Shown here piece after piece: positions 10,155 through 17,392 of a stretch of DNA of 64,000 bases. This stretch comes from DATEPR01 sp963780635. GTDB taxonomy: Bacteria; Actinomycetota; Actinomycetes; Mycobacteriales; Pseudonocardiaceae. Where the stretch lies: positions 558,001 through 622,000 of the forward strand of contig CAWACW010000012.1 in NCBI GenBank assembly GCA_963780635.1, in the 5' to 3' direction. Position 1 is the first letter of the stretch. Every line of letters starts with the position of its first letter. Under the pieces are notes generated by a model. The model saw only the letters and a program-made list of their open reading frames with translations. It was not told the origin of the DNA and did no database searches. Both the position numbers and the translations under genes were made by a program.

Positions 10155-11261
10155 ATGGGCAGGACAACGGCCCGCTGGGGGCTCGTGGCCGCGGCCGCGG
10201 TGGCCCTGTGCGCCGCACCGTCGGTCGTCGCGAGCCTGCCCGTGCACGCCACCGCCATCAGCGCGGCCGCCCTGCGCCAGCGCATCGAGAACTCCGCAGA
10301 CCGGCCCTACAGCGGCTTCGTGCGCAGCCAGTCCGAGTTGGGTCTGCCGACGCTGCCCGCGCTGGGGAACGTGACGTCGCTGCTGTCCGGGATCACGAAC
10401 ATCCGGGTCTGGTACCGGGCCGCGGACGCCAGCCGGGTCGACGTGATCGACACCGTCGGCGAGCGCGACGTCTACACGACACCGGTCGGCCAGTACACCT
10501 GGGACTACGGCACCCAGCTGCTCACCGAGATCGTGGGCGACGAGCCCGTCCGGCTGCCGCAGGCCGGTGACCTGGTGCCACCCGACCTGGCCCGCCGGAT
10601 CCTGGCGATGGATCCGGTCGACCAGCCGGTCTCACTGCCGCCCGCCCGGATCGCGGGCGTCGACGCGGACGGGATCCGGCTGCGGCCGGCGGATCCGGCG
10701 ACCACCGTCGGCCAGGTGGACATCTGGGCCGATCCGGACACCGGCCTGCCGTTGCGGGTCGCGGTGACCGCACGCGGCGCGACCACACCGATCATCACCA
10801 GCCAGTTCCAGAGCATCGACCTCACCGCGCCGAACGCCTCACTGGTGCGCCCACCGAACACCGGACAGCTCGCCCGCGCGCAGGCACCGGACATCGTGGG
10901 CATCATCGCGAGCATCAGCCGCCGCAGGCTGCCCGACGTGCTGGGTGGCTACGAACGCCAGGCCCAGCTGGCGGGCCTGGGCGGCGTCGGCAGGTACGGG
11001 CCGGGGCTCGCCACGTTCGTGGTGGTGCCGCTGCCGGGCAACCTCGGGTCCGGGGCCATCGACTCGGCGACCAAGGCGGGTGCCAAGAAGATCACCGTGC
11101 CGTTCGGGAGGGCCGTGTCCATCCAGCTACCGCTGCTGACCTTGATGATCGAGCAGACCGGCTTCCGGCACCGCACGTACCTGCTGGCCGGTTTCGTCGC
11201 CCCCGGTGTGCTGAACCAGGCCGCGGACCAACTGGCCACGCTGCGCAGGCCGATCCGATGA
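10155..11261 (+). CDS. LolA/RseB-like exported lipoprotein-carrier-fold protein
   Basis: A protein of about 368 aa with a signal peptide (TARWGLVAAAAVALCAAPSV, cleavage near VHATA). The mature part resembles the LolA/LppX/RseB fold found in actinobacteria next to ABC exporters: SGFVRSQSELGLPTLPALG, IRVWYRAADASRVDVIDTVG and VGQYTWDYGTQ are typical beta-sheet stretches. ATG 10155 is chosen because GGAGGG sits 9 nt upstream; ATG 10146 would touch that site. Its TGA overlaps the ATG of the ABC ATPase gene (ATGA), so it belongs to one operon with the ABC-2 transporter. A role in sensing or carrying lipophilic molecules at the cell surface is inference. Confidence 0.78.
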   Translation: MGRTTARWGLVAAAAVALCAAPSVVASLPVHATAISAAALRQRIENSADRPYSGFVRSQSELGLPTLPALGNVTSLLSGITNIRVWYRAADASRVDVIDTVGERDVYTTPVGQYTWDYGTQLLTEIVGDEPVRLPQAGDLVPPDLARRILAMDPVDQPVSLPPARIAGVDADGIRLRPADPATTVGQVDIWADPDTGLPLRVAVTARGATTPIITSQFQSIDLTAPNASLVRPPNTGQLARAQAPDIVGIIASISRRRLPDVLGGYERQAQLAGLGGVGRYGPGLATFVVVPLPGNLGSGAIDSATKAGAKKITVPFGRAVSIQLPLLTLMIEQTGFRHRTYLLAGFVAPGVLNQAADQLATLRRPIR

Positions 11262-12239
11262 CCGAGCTGATCAGGACCCACTCGCTGACCAAACGGTTCG
11301 GCCGGACCGTCGCGGTGGACGGCATCGACCTCGACCGTGCACGAGGGCGACCGTTACGGCTTCCTCGGCCCCAACGGGTCCGGCAAGACCACGACGGTCC
11401 GGATGCTGCTCGGCCTCGTCTACCCGAGCAGCGGCGAGATCGAGGTGCTGGGCCGCTCCGTGCCCCGGCACGTGCGGGAGGTGCTGCCCGCCATCGGTGC
11501 GCTCGTCGAGGGGCCGGCTGCCGTGCCGCACCTGTCCGGGCGGACCAACCTGTCGATCATCGACGCGGCCGGTCCCCGCACCAGCGGCAGGCGGGACCGG
11601 CGGCGGCGGATCGAGGAGTCGCTGGCAGAGGTCGGCCTCGCGGGCATCGACAGCAGGCCGGTGCGCGCCTACTCGCTGGGCATGCGCCAGCGGCTCGGCC
11701 TCGCCGCCGCGTTGCTGCGCAAGCCGCGGCTGCTGATCCTGGACGAGCCGACCAACGGCCTGGATCCACGCGGTATCCAGGAGATCCGTGAGTTGCTGAC
11801 CAGGTTGAACCGCGGCGGCACGACCGTGTTCCTCTCCAGTCACCTACTGTCCGAAGTGGACGAACTGTGCGACAAGGTCGGCATCATGGACAGCGGCAGG
11901 CTGGTGTTGCAGGAGGATCTCGCCGCCGTGCGCGCACCGACCGGCCGGATCGTGGTGGACACCCCGGATCCGGCCGAGGCCGTGGCGATGCTGGACGGGC
12001 AGGTGGAGTTCCGGGACGGCAGCACGCTGCTGGTCCGCGCGCCGGACGCGGCCGAACTGAACGCGCGGCTCGTGTCGGGCGGGATCCGGGTGCGGCAGAT
12101 CGGCGCGCAGCGCAGGACGCTGGAGCAGGTCGTCCTGGAGATCACCGGCCACGGCAACGACCGGGTCACGCCCGGTCGTGAGGCACAGGTCGCCGGGCAC
12201 GACGACTTCCCGACGCACGCCGGAGGTGGTGCGCCGTGA
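11258..12239 (+). pseudogene. ABC transporter ATP-binding protein with a frameshift near codon 25
   Basis: The gene starts MTELIRTHSLTKRFGRTVAV at ATG 11258, but the frame shifts by one base near 11330 (GACCTCGACCGTGCACGAG; one G more than expected). The rest continues in another frame from about 11337. That part is complete: Walker A GPNGSGKTT, signature YSLGMRQRLGL, Walker B LLILDEPTNGLDP, H-loop LSSHLLSEVDEL and a DrrA-type C-terminal domain. A shortened protein could start at GTG 11337 but would lack the first strands of the fold. It is either a true inactivating frameshift or a sequencing error. The two neighbours overlap it by 4 bp on each side, as expected for an intact operon. Confidence 0.8.
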
Positions 12240-13066
12240 TCCGCGTCGAGCTGCGGCTGCTGTTCCTGCGACCCCGGACCTGGGTGAGCGTGCTGCTGCT
12301 GTGCGCGCTGCCCGCTGTGGTCGCGGTGTTCCTGGCGACCACCCACCTGACGCCGCCGCCCGGGCAGGGCGCGGCGTTCCTGTCCGCCGTGACGAACGAC
12401 GGCGCGCTGTTCCCGGCCGCCGCGCTCGCGCTGGTGCTGCCGATCTTCCTGCCCGTGGCGGTGGCGATGTTCGCCGGTGACGCCGTGGCGGGTGAGGCCG
12501 CCCACGGCACGCTGCGCTATCTGCTGATCCGGCCGGTCGCCAGGACGCGGCTGCTGTTCGCGAAACTGCTGAGCGTCGCGGTGTTCGTGGTGATCGCGAT
12601 CATCCTCGTGGTGATCACGTCGTTCCTGGTGGGTGGTGGGCTGTTCGGCTTCGGGCAGGCCGCCGCGGTGGGTCAGCCCGGCGGGGTGACGTCGCTGTCC
12701 GGGACGCCGCTGACCCCGCTGGAACTGGTGCTGCGACTGGTCGCCGCGATCGCCTACATCGTGGTGTCGATGCTCAGCGTCGGCGTGATCGCGCTGTTCT
12801 TCTCCACCCTGAGCGACTCGGGCCTCGGCGCGGCCTTGGGCACGTTGGCGGTGCTGATCACCAGCGAGGTGCTGGTGACTCTGGACGCGGCCGCCAAGGT
12901 GAAGCCGTACCTGCCCACGAACTCCTGGCTGTCCTGGATCGACTTCTTCCGGGTGCCGATCTTCTGGGGCAACATCGACAAGGGCCTGCTCGTCCAGTGC
13001 GCCTACCTGGTCGTGTTCTTCGGCGCGGCCTGGGCGAACCTGGCCAGCAAGGACGTGACGAGCTAA
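12236..13066 (+). CDS. ABC-2 type transporter permease
   Basis: A 276-aa membrane protein with six predicted TM segments: about residues 18-38, 58-82, 100-130, 160-185, 195-215 and 245-265. It carries the ABC-2 permease hallmark VAGEAAHGTLRYLLIRPVAR between TM2 and TM3. GTG 12236 overlaps the ATPase stop (GTGA). With the LolA-like protein and the ATPase it would form an exporter; the substrate is unknown. If the ATPase frameshift is real, this permease has no intact partner in the window. Confidence 0.88.
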   Translation: MIRVELRLLFLRPRTWVSVLLLCALPAVVAVFLATTHLTPPPGQGAAFLSAVTNDGALFPAAALALVLPIFLPVAVAMFAGDAVAGEAAHGTLRYLLIRPVARTRLLFAKLLSVAVFVVIAIILVVITSFLVGGGLFGFGQAAAVGQPGGVTSLSGTPLTPLELVLRLVAAIAYIVVSMLSVGVIALFFSTLSDSGLGAALGTLAVLITSEVLVTLDAAAKVKPYLPTNSWLSWIDFFRVPIFWGNIDKGLLVQCAYLVVFFGAAWANLASKDVTS

Positions 13067-13082
13067 CGGGTGTGTCCGGTAA

Positions 13083-13147
13083 CGATGCGGGTGCAATTCC
13101 GGTTCCAGGTGGGCGCATCGCAAGACGGAGGAGGCCAGGTACCTCCT
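13083..13147. other. Structured convergent intergenic region (two hairpins)
   Basis: Between the ABC permease and the lipase gene, a 7-bp stem (CGATGCG 13083-13089 with CGCATCG 13114-13120) encloses 24 nt. A second stem AGGAGG/CCTCCT (13129-13134 with 13142-13147) has a 7-nt loop. The second could terminate transcription; the first has no obvious purpose. There is no poly-U tract. Nothing in this 161-bp gap codes for protein. Confidence 0.4.
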
Positions 13148-13227
13148 GTTGTATGTGGGCCGACGACGACGCCGCGAGGTGTCCACCCCGGGCCGGAATC
13201 ACCCGGTGAGGTTCACTCCACGCGCCA

Positions 13228-14049
13228 TTAGCGCCCGCGTGCGGTCAGCGCCGAGCACTGGTCGGGCGTCGGCGCGGCCGCGGTCGGCCCGTCGAGTGCG
13301 GCCAGCACGATCCCGTCGACCAGCGGTGTGGACGGCAGGTCGGAGTGCGACACCCGCACCGACGGGCAGATCCCTTGCAGCGGCACGTTGATCGCACCAG
13401 CGAGCCGGGCCGAGTCGGGTGGGACGACGGTCTGATCGTCCCGCGTCCACAACGACAGCCACGGCAGGCCGGCGGGCAACGGCAGTGCGTCGACGCTGCG
13501 CAGCAACGAATTGCCGGGCACGAGCTGCTGACAGGCCAGCGGGCACGCACCGGGCAGGAGCGCGGTGCCCTGGGCGGCCAGTTGGGTGCCGTGCAGCGGC
13601 GAGCCGAGCGTCACTACCCGCCGGACCTTGCCCGCGCCGCCGTCGCGGGCCACCCACAACCGGGTGACCACACCCCCGGCCGAGTATCCGACCACGTCCA
13701 CCGACGGCGCACCGCCCGCCAGCGCCCGGTCGACCGCACCGTCCAGCGACTGCACCTGCGCCAGCAGGTCACCCGTCCCGTCGCCGGGCAGTCGCACGAT
13801 GTCCGCGGTCCGGCCCGCCTGCCGCAACCGGTCGGCCAGCGCGGTGAGCGAACCGGCGTTGCCGCCGTAGCCGGGAACCAGCAGCACCGGGCCCTGCTGG
13901 GACTGCGACGGTGCCGTGCCGGGGTCGGCACCCCCGGCCGCCAGCCGTACGCCGATCGCGCTCGCCAGCGCGACCACGATGACCGCCAGCCCGGCGAAGA
14001 AGATCCGCCGCTGCCGACTCCAACCCAGCCACCAGCTACCCGCGCGCAC
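13228..14049 (-). CDS. Membrane-anchored or secreted lipase/esterase (alpha/beta hydrolase)
   Basis: A 273-aa protein with an N-terminal hydrophobic segment (IFFAGLAVIVVALASAIGVR) that acts as signal or anchor. A lipase domain follows: oxyanion/HG-like region VLLVPGYGGNAGS, nucleophile elbow VVGYSAGGVV, LGSPLHGTQLA, and late acidic and His residues (TRDDQTVVPP, VSHSDLPSTP). This resembles the actinobacterial LipA/EstA triacylglycerol lipase-like family. It faces the ABC permease tail-to-tail and is followed upstream by the RDD gene on the same strand. Confidence 0.85.
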   Translation of the reverse strand: MRAGSWWLGWSRQRRIFFAGLAVIVVALASAIGVRLAAGGADPGTAPSQSQQGPVLLVPGYGGNAGSLTALADRLRQAGRTADIVRLPGDGTGDLLAQVQSLDGAVDRALAGGAPSVDVVGYSAGGVVTRLWVARDGGAGKVRRVVTLGSPLHGTQLAAQGTALLPGACPLACQQLVPGNSLLRSVDALPLPAGLPWLSLWTRDDQTVVPPDSARLAGAINVPLQGICPSVRVSHSDLPSTPLVDGIVLAALDGPTAAAPTPDQCSALTARGR

Positions 14050-14078
14050 ACCCCATCATCACCCGGCTCGGGTGCCGA

Positions 14079-14585
14079 TCAGCGATCCCGGACCACGACT
14101 GTGCGCGCGGCGATGTCACCGAGCCGCTGCTGGCGTTTGCTGTTGGTCATGGTCACCAGGCCGATGAGCCCGAACGGGAAGCCGTCCACCACGGTCAGCA
14201 GGCACCGGAGGACGTGCGCGGCCGGTGGCGGCTCTTCACCCCGAAGGGTGATCACGCGCAGCCCGCACCAGCGCATCGCGGGCGTCCGGCCGTGGTGCAG
14301 CATCGGCCACAGCACGGTCACCAGGAACCAGCCCAGCAGGCTCAGCCACAGCCAGACCAGCACGCCGACCAGGACCAGCACCACGGCGTGATCCGGACCC
14401 AGCACGAGGTGGGCGAGGAGGGTCGCGAGCGCGGCGACCACCACCACGGTCACCTGCACGAGCAGCACGTCCAACGCGAACTGCCCGGCCCGCCGCCAGA
14501 CCACCCGCGTGTCGCCCGCGTAGTCGTCGACGAGCGGCAGCACGGGCTCCCACTGTTCGTCTTGCTCCGTCACCACACAAATCAT
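14079..14585 (-). CDS. RDD family membrane protein
   Basis: A 168-aa protein with the RDD-domain layout: an N-terminal cytoplasmic part containing RRAGQFALDVLL, then TM segments at about residues 38-62 and 66-92, then HHGRTPAMRWCGLRVI, and a final LLTVVDGFPFGLIGLV segment with the conserved tail QRLGDIAARTVVVRD. RDD proteins are membrane proteins of unclear function, some linked to ion transport. ATG 14585 lacks a strong ribosome binding site. A perfect 19-bp palindrome lies 3 bp upstream of the start, so transcription may be repressible there. The long upstream extension is non-coding. Confidence 0.85.
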   Translation of the reverse strand: MICVVTEQDEQWEPVLPLVDDYAGDTRVVWRRAGQFALDVLLVQVTVVVVAALATLLAHLVLGPDHAVVLVLVGVLVWLWLSLLGWFLVTVLWPMLHHGRTPAMRWCGLRVITLRGEEPPPAAHVLRCLLTVVDGFPFGLIGLVTMTNSKRQQRLGDIAARTVVVRDR

Positions 14586-14588
14586 GCC

Positions 14589-14607
14589 AGGTTTCGCCGC
14601 GAAACCT
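14589..14607. promoter_or_regulatory. Perfect 19-bp palindrome upstream of the RDD gene
   Basis: AGGTTTCGC-C-GCGAAACCT is a perfect inverted repeat with 9-bp arms and a 1-bp centre. It lies 3 bp before the ATG of the RDD gene. Such length and perfection suggest a protein-binding site or a leader hairpin that blocks translation. Confidence 0.5.
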
Positions 14608-14810
14608 CGGCAACGAACTGAAACAATTCCATTCAGCACCCACCAGTGCGCTCCTGAACATTTCCCCAGAATCAATTCGGAAACGCAATCGAAAACGATT
14701 TCACAGGGCCTGGAGCTGCGCCAACAGTGGTGCATGCCAGCGGAAAAGGGACAGTGGCCATCACCCAATGACCGTCTGGCCGACCGCGAACCGATACCCA
14801 TCAGATCAAG

Positions 14811-14851
14811 TTCCGACATGCGGAATAACATATGTTCCGACATGCGGAATA
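14811..14851. repeat. Two direct copies of TTCCGACATGCGGAATA (IclR-type boxes)
   Basis: A 17-bp sequence occurs at 14811-14827 and 14835-14851, with 24 bp between the starts. Each copy is itself dyadic, TTCCG-N5-CGGAA, the shape of many IclR-family operators. They lie in a 529-bp gene-free stretch (14586-15114) that is more AT-rich than its surroundings. No IclR gene is in the window, and the nearest genes are RDD (leftward) and LacI (rightward). Confidence 0.5.
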
Positions 14852-14912
14852 TACCGAGGGAAATCCGCACCGCCACTGCCATTCGGCCCGGGCCGTACCG
14901 CCGACCCGCCCT

Positions 14913-14924
14913 GAGAGCGCTCTC
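14913..14924. promoter_or_regulatory. LacI-type operator GAGAGCGCTCTC (distal)
   Basis: A perfect 12-bp palindrome centred on GCGC, the usual core of LacI/GalR-family operators. It is about 190 bp upstream of the LacI-family gene and repeats the core of the proximal site at 15071-15080, so the two may bind one regulator with looping. Confidence 0.55.
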
Positions 14925-15070
14925 CGAGTGACACCGCTCACGGTGACGGAAAGGTGTGGACACATCTCCTGCTCGCGGCCACCATGACCGGTTCAGACCA
15001 GCACAATCGCGGTTCCGCAACTCGCAGGACCTGCGTGCGTCCAGGGAGGGCAAGCTTTAGGCTGATCTTA

Positions 15071-15080
15071 AGAGCGCTCT
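15071..15080. promoter_or_regulatory. LacI-type operator AGAGCGCTCT (proximal)
   Basis: The palindrome AGAGCGCTCT, within TTAAGAGCGCTCTCAG, lies 35 bp upstream of the LacI-family start and just after a -10-like TAGGCT (15058-15063). Its position suggests autorepression. Confidence 0.55.
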
Positions 15081-15114
15081 CAGCCAGGGAGCCGTATGGC
15101 GACGCGGAGGGCCC

Positions 15115-16122
15115 GTGAGTAGGGCGGCTGGCAGGCCGACTCTGGAAAGCGTAGCCGCACGGGCAGGGGTGTCCAGGGCGACGGTGTCCAGAGTGGTGAA
15201 CGGGCTCGCGGTCACGGCGTCCAGCCAGGACGCGGTCCGCCAGGCCATCGACGAGCTGGGCTACGTGCCCAACCACGCGGCCCGCACCCTCGTCACGCAG
15301 CGCACCGACCTCATCGCGCTCGTGCTGCCGGAGACGACGGCCAGGGTGTTCTCCGACGACCAGTTCTTCCCCGGTGTGGTCAACGGGATCAGCCAGGTGC
15401 TGGAGCAGCAGGACAAGCAGCTCGTGCTGATGCTCGCCGGGTCCGCGGCCAGTCACGCGCGGATCGAGCGCTCCGTCGCTGGCCGCCACGTGGACGGTGT
15501 GTTGCTCGCGTCGCTGCACGGTGCCGACCCGCTGCCGACCGCCCTGACCCGGATCGGGATCCCGGTGGTGTGCAATGAACGGCCGCTCGGCTCGACGTCG
15601 CTGCCTTACGTGGGCGTGGACAACCTCGGCGGCGCGGTGACCGCGGTCCGGCACCTGCTGGACACCGGGCGCACCCGGATCGCCACCATCGCCGGACCAC
15701 AGGACATGATCGCGGGAATCGATCGCCTGGCCGGCTACCGCGAGGCGATGCGCGACTCGACCCGCCGGTCCATCGTGGCGGTCGGCGACTTCACGCTGGA
15801 CTCCGGCCTGGCCGCGATGCGTCAGCTGCTGGCCGACGATCCCGGGCTGGACGCGGTGTTCGCGGCGTCCGACCTGATGGCCCACGGTGCGCTGAAAGCG
15901 TTGCGCGAAGCGGGCAGACGCGTGCCGGCGGACGTGGCCGTCGTCGGGTTCGACGACATCGCGCTGGCCCAGCACACCGATCCCCCACTGACCACCGTGC
16001 GGCAGCCGATCGTCGAGATCGGCAGGCGGATGGCCACCCAGCTGCTCCGGCTGGTCGCGGGTGAGGACATCGAGCAGACCACGATGCTGGCCACGGAACT
16101 GGTCGTCCGCGAGTCCACCTGA
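15115..16122 (+). CDS. LacI family transcriptional regulator
   Basis: A 335-aa LacI/GalR regulator. The N-terminal HTH and hinge are typical: PTLESVAARAGVSRATVSRV, then NGLAVTASSQDAVRQAIDEL and GYVPNHAARTL. The periplasmic-binding-like effector domain follows, with YVGVDNLGGAVTAVRHLLDT, FAASDLMAHGALKALREAG and VAVVGFDDIALAQHTDPPLT. GTG 15115 has GGAGG 6 nt upstream. Two GAGAGCGCTCTC-type palindromes in the 200 bp upstream are probable autoregulatory sites. No sugar transporter or hydrolase is adjacent, so its effector is unknown; the GH2 gene is 7 kb away. Confidence 0.93.
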   Translation: MSRAAGRPTLESVAARAGVSRATVSRVVNGLAVTASSQDAVRQAIDELGYVPNHAARTLVTQRTDLIALVLPETTARVFSDDQFFPGVVNGISQVLEQQDKQLVLMLAGSAASHARIERSVAGRHVDGVLLASLHGADPLPTALTRIGIPVVCNERPLGSTSLPYVGVDNLGGAVTAVRHLLDTGRTRIATIAGPQDMIAGIDRLAGYREAMRDSTRRSIVAVGDFTLDSGLAAMRQLLADDPGLDAVFAASDLMAHGALKALREAGRRVPADVAVVGFDDIALAQHTDPPLTTVRQPIVEIGRRMATQLLRLVAGEDIEQTTMLATELVVREST

Positions 16123-16123
16123 G

Positions 16124-16669
16124 TCAGCCACCCCAGCCGTGCCGCACCACGCGCAGCAGCCGCTCGTGCCGTGCGGTGTCGGTGCCCGTCAACGCGATCC
16201 CGGCGGCCAGCAGGAGCAGATCGGTAGCGTCGAGATCGGCACCGCGGGCCGCGGCCACCAGCGTCGACGCGCTGCCGAGCATGGCCTGGTGCCAGCGATC
16301 GAACAGCGCGGACGGCCGCTGCCTGCCTTCGGTCAGCACCAACGCGATGTCCCGCTTGGTGGCCAGGTGCTCGACGACGGCCCGCAGCCAGCCGAACAGC
16401 GCATCCGCGGGCGGCAGCTCGGCGGCGAGGGCTTCGGCGTGCGCGCGCAACGCGGTGGCCTCCGCCGCGTAGACGGCGAGCACGAGTTCGTGGCGCGCGG
16501 CGAAGTGGCGGTACATCGTGGCGTTGCCGACGCCCGCCCGGCGCGCGACCTCCTCCAGCGGCGCGTCCGCACCCTGCTCGGTGAAGACCTCCCGGGCGGC
16601 GAGCACGAGCAGGTCGTGGTTGCGGCGCGCGTCGGCCCGGCGGGGGCGGCGGATCGGGCCGCCGGTCAC
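16124..16669 (-). CDS. TetR family regulator (first of an overlapping pair)
   Basis: A 181-aa TetR-type repressor. The HTH region reads DLLVLAAREVFTEQGADAPL then EEVARRAGVGNATMYRHFAA, followed by an all-helical ligand domain. Its GTG start overlaps the stop of the upstream TetR gene (GTGA), so the two regulators are co-translated from the promoter divergent to the FAD monooxygenase. The C-terminal domain resembles SbtR-like TetR regulators. It ends 1 bp from the LacI stop (convergent). Confidence 0.88.
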   Translation of the reverse strand: MTGGPIRRPRRADARRNHDLLVLAAREVFTEQGADAPLEEVARRAGVGNATMYRHFAARHELVLAVYAAEATALRAHAEALAAELPPADALFGWLRAVVEHLATKRDIALVLTEGRQRPSALFDRWHQAMLGSASTLVAAARGADLDATDLLLLAAGIALTGTDTARHERLLRVVRHGWGG

Positions 16670-17325
16670 GGCGCACCGTCGCGGGCGACGCGCAGTCCGG
16701 CCAGGACAATGCGCATTCCGTACTCGAATCCGGCGTCGGTGTCCCGGTCGAACAGCAGGGGCTGGGCCTGCGCGGTGAGCGGGAAGCGGGCGGCGTCGAT
16801 CTCCTCGACCAAGCGGTCGGGCCGGTAGGGGTTCTCGCCGTCGTAGGCGTCGCCGGTGCGGGCCTGTTCCTCGATGGTGAAGCCGACGACGTAGTGGAAC
16901 AGCGTCGGGAAGCCGCGGGCGGCCTCGCCCAGCCCGAAACCGGCGTCCTGCAGCGTGCGCAGGGTCAGTTCGGTCGCGCGGAACGTGCCGGGGCCGGAGG
17001 TGTCGGTACCCGCGAACACGCGCGCGCCGTCGCGGTAGCGCAGCAGCGCGGCGCGCAGCCGGTGGGCCCAGCCGGCCGCCCAGTCGTCCCAGGACACGTC
17101 GCGGCGGGGCGATTCGAGCCCGTCGATGGCGTCGGCGAACATGATCGCGGCCATCGCGTCGAGCAGCTGCTGCTTGTTCTTGACGTGCCAGTAGAGCGCC
17201 GCGGCCTGCACGTCGAGACGCTTCGCCACCACACGCATGGTGAGACCGTCCAGCCCGACCTCGTTGAGCAGGTCCAGCGCGGCGCGGGCGATCAGCTCGG
17301 CGGTGAGCTTCCCCGGGTTCGTCAC
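16666..17325 (-). CDS. TetR family regulator with TetR_C domain (divergent from FAD monooxygenase)
   Basis: A protein of about 219 aa with the HTH KLTAELIARAALDLLNEVGL, DGLTMRVVAKRLDVQAAALY and WHVKNKQQLLDAMA. A C-terminal domain of the true TetR type follows (FHYVVGFTIEEQART). The helix 3 sequence AAALYWHVKNK is shared with TetR-like repressors of drug-modifying or efflux genes. GTG 17325 is the likely start; ATG 17370 would lie inside the large operator. Neither has a Shine-Dalgarno sequence, so a leaderless transcript is possible. It likely represses the divergent flavin monooxygenase and itself. Confidence 0.85.
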   Translation of the reverse strand: MTNPGKLTAELIARAALDLLNEVGLDGLTMRVVAKRLDVQAAALYWHVKNKQQLLDAMAAIMFADAIDGLESPRRDVSWDDWAAGWAHRLRAALLRYRDGARVFAGTDTSGPGTFRATELTLRTLQDAGFGLGEAARGFPTLFHYVVGFTIEEQARTGDAYDGENPYRPDRLVEEIDAARFPLTAQAQPLLFDRDTDAGFEYGMRIVLAGLRVARDGAP

Positions 17326-17334
17326 GGTTGACAG

Positions 17335-17385
17335 CTTAACACCGTTCAGGTAGTCCTTAACAGCGTTCATTGAACAACGTTAAGG
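17335..17385. promoter_or_regulatory. TetR-type operator spanning the monooxygenase ribosome binding site
   Basis: An imperfect 31-bp palindrome at 17355-17385 has outer arms CCTTAAC/GTTAAGG and inner arms GTTCA/TGAAC. An extra tandem half-site, CTTAAC-N3-GTTCA, lies at 17335-17348. The right arm overlaps the AAGGAGG of the monooxygenase gene, so bound repressor would cover the start region. This is the expected target of the divergent TetR. Confidence 0.65.
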
Positions 17386-17392
17386 AGGCGAC

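Noticed and set aside
13083..13147. Cobalamin riboswitch or tRNA-like T-arm suggested by GGTGCAATTCCGG
   Set aside because: The other conserved boxes and cloverleaf arms are absent, and the element lies downstream of genes rather than in a leader.
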